Shown piece after piece: positions 5,265-6,055 of a stretch of 6,055 nucleotides of DNA (positions are counted from its first letter, which is position 1; every line of letters begins with the position of its first letter). Below the pieces are notes generated by a model. It did no database searches and was not told the DNA's origin. It worked only from the letters and a program-made list of their open reading frames with translations. The stretch is from Desulfobacterales bacterium (GTDB taxonomy: Bacteria > Desulfobacterota > Desulfobacteria > Desulfobacterales > JAFDCJ01), in assembly GCA_029939875.1 (NCBI GenBank), contig JAOZSC010000181.1, positions 1-6,055 of the forward strand, in the 5' to 3' direction. Made by a program: the position numbers and the translations under genes.

Positions 5265-6055
5265 GATGCCTTTCAGGTTTGGAGTGCCAAACTGTGGGCC
5301 CAGTATATCGGTTGATGTCAGCAGATTGAAATTGGACCGTTCCCATCCATACAGACCTTTAATATCTTCTTCCGGAAACCACCAGCCATAAGCAGCATAT
5401 ACCACCGCCGGATCCACCCTGTCTGTCAAATGGGCGGTTTGGGTGATGCGGCCGCAACGGGTTTCGACAATGATGGTGTCGTCCTGGCGGATGCCGTATT
5501 CGGCAGCTGTTTGCGGATGGATCAACACCAGAGGGTGCGGCTGTTTTTTCCTCAATTTTTCCACCCACCGGTAGGATGAATGCAGATAGTAGGGGCTTTT
5601 GGCACTGGTTAACACCAGCGGATAGGCCGGATCTTCCGGTTCCGGATAGGACTTGAATTCCGGCAGCGCGGCTGCTTTTAGCTTTGACGCGCGGCTCAGG
5701 GAAAGTTCCACTTTGCCGGTCGGGGTTTTAAACCCGGCGGTCCGGTATTTATGAAACCGCTGGTCACCCTTTAGGTACCCACGGCGGGAAAACTGGCCAA
5801 AATCAAGTCCAGCCGGTGCCAGCACATCATCCAGCAAGGCTTCATAATCCTCATGCCAGTGCGACGCGTCGGTGAGAGTTTTTCCCAGTTCGTTGAGGAT
5901 TTTGATATCCGGCCAGCATTGCGAAGGAGGGTTCACCACCCTGGGGCGTGCCAGGATGAAGCCGTGGCCCAGCCCGTAGTGTCCGATATCGTTAAACTCA
6001 AACTGGGTGGCCGCCGGCAGCACCACGTCGGCCAGAGCAGCGGTGGGGGTCATGA
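5241..6055 (-). CDS. Molybdopterin-dependent oxidoreductase, DMSO reductase superfamily, C-terminal part
   Basis: Partial gene: the last 270 codons are visible and the frame continues past the right edge. The final two bases fit a TTC (Phe) codon before MTPTA, so the ATG at 6053 is probably internal. Visible residues 1-20 hold TPTAALADVVLPAATQFE, the conserved stretch of the third catalytic region, where metal-free oxidoreductases commonly read D.f.T.TA..ADvVLP. FKTPTGKVEL (108-117) precedes the molybdopterin-dinucleotide-binding beta-barrel (about 144-268), with YPLVLTSAKSPYYLHSSYR, AAEYGIRQDDTIIVETRCG and the terminal YGWWFPE...WE..NFNLLTS...GTP.LKG..C.I block. That terminal block reminds me of the clade with acetylene hydratase and many uncharacterised anaerobe enzymes; this is recollection, not a search. 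The [4Fe-4S] Cys motif and the Mo/W ligand residue lie off the window, so the substrate cannot be named. Confidence 0.85.
   Translation of the reverse strand, partial: MTPTAALADVVLPAATQFEFNDIGHYGLGHGFILARPRVVNPPSQCWPDIKILNELGKTLTDASHWHEDYEALLDDVLAPAGLDFGQFSRRGYLKGDQRFHKYRTAGFKTPTGKVELSLSRASKLKAAALPEFKSYPEPEDPAYPLVLTSAKSPYYLHSSYRWVEKLRKKQPHPLVLIHPQTAAEYGIRQDDTIIVETRCGRITQTAHLTDRVDPAVVYAAYGWWFPEEDIKGLYGWERSNFNLLTSTDILGPQFGTPNLKGIGCRIKRG

Overview
The window looks like chromosome from a strictly anaerobic bacterium, most likely a Desulfobacterota (sulfate-reducer type) species. That placement is inferred from gene content and protein style: a ferredoxin-linked 2-oxoacid oxidoreductase, a DMSO-reductase-superfamily molybdo/tungsto-enzyme and a 7TMR-HD cyclic dinucleotide phosphodiesterase, in moderately GC-rich coding sequence. 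Nothing in the window is a direct taxonomic marker.

Layout. Positions 1-230 hold no gene I can support; they have short repeats and a weak hairpin and are more AT-rich than the rest. From 4970 down to 231 runs a minus-strand block of three genes: a PgpH-type membrane HD phosphodiesterase (2697-4970), then after 59 bases a 2-oxoacid:ferredoxin oxidoreductase alpha subunit (korA-like, 1516-2637), which overlaps by 8 bases a gene encoding the beta subunit fused to a C-terminal gamma domain (korB-like, 231-1523). A good sigma70-type promoter (4986-5014) lies just upstream of the pgpH-like gene. No clear terminator separates pgpH from korA, so one transcript is possible. On the plus strand at 5075-5239 is a 54-codon remnant encoding only the C-terminal half of an FHA domain. 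Its stop codon lies one base from the stop of a minus-strand molybdopterin oxidoreductase gene (5241-6055) that runs off the right edge.

How the genes may work together. KorA and the KorB-gamma fusion should form a TPP- and [4Fe-4S]-containing enzyme that oxidatively decarboxylates a 2-oxoacid to its acyl-CoA and reduces ferredoxin, or runs in reverse for CO2 fixation. No delta (2x[4Fe-4S] ferredoxin) subunit is present, so electrons would go to a free ferredoxin. The PgpH-like protein probably hydrolyses cyclic-di-AMP at the membrane; its link to 2-oxoacid metabolism is positional only. The molybdopterin enzyme belongs to a separate unit.

I see no wholly new system. The points most worth a second look are the beta-gamma fusion with a degenerate gamma signature, the unusual alpha-subunit substrate loop, the half FHA domain beside the pgpH promoter, and the conflict between the pgpH promoter and its apparent Shine-Dalgarno sequence. 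Three start codons were revised from the longest open frames using ribosome binding sites: GTG at 1523, ATG at 2637 and TTG at 4970.
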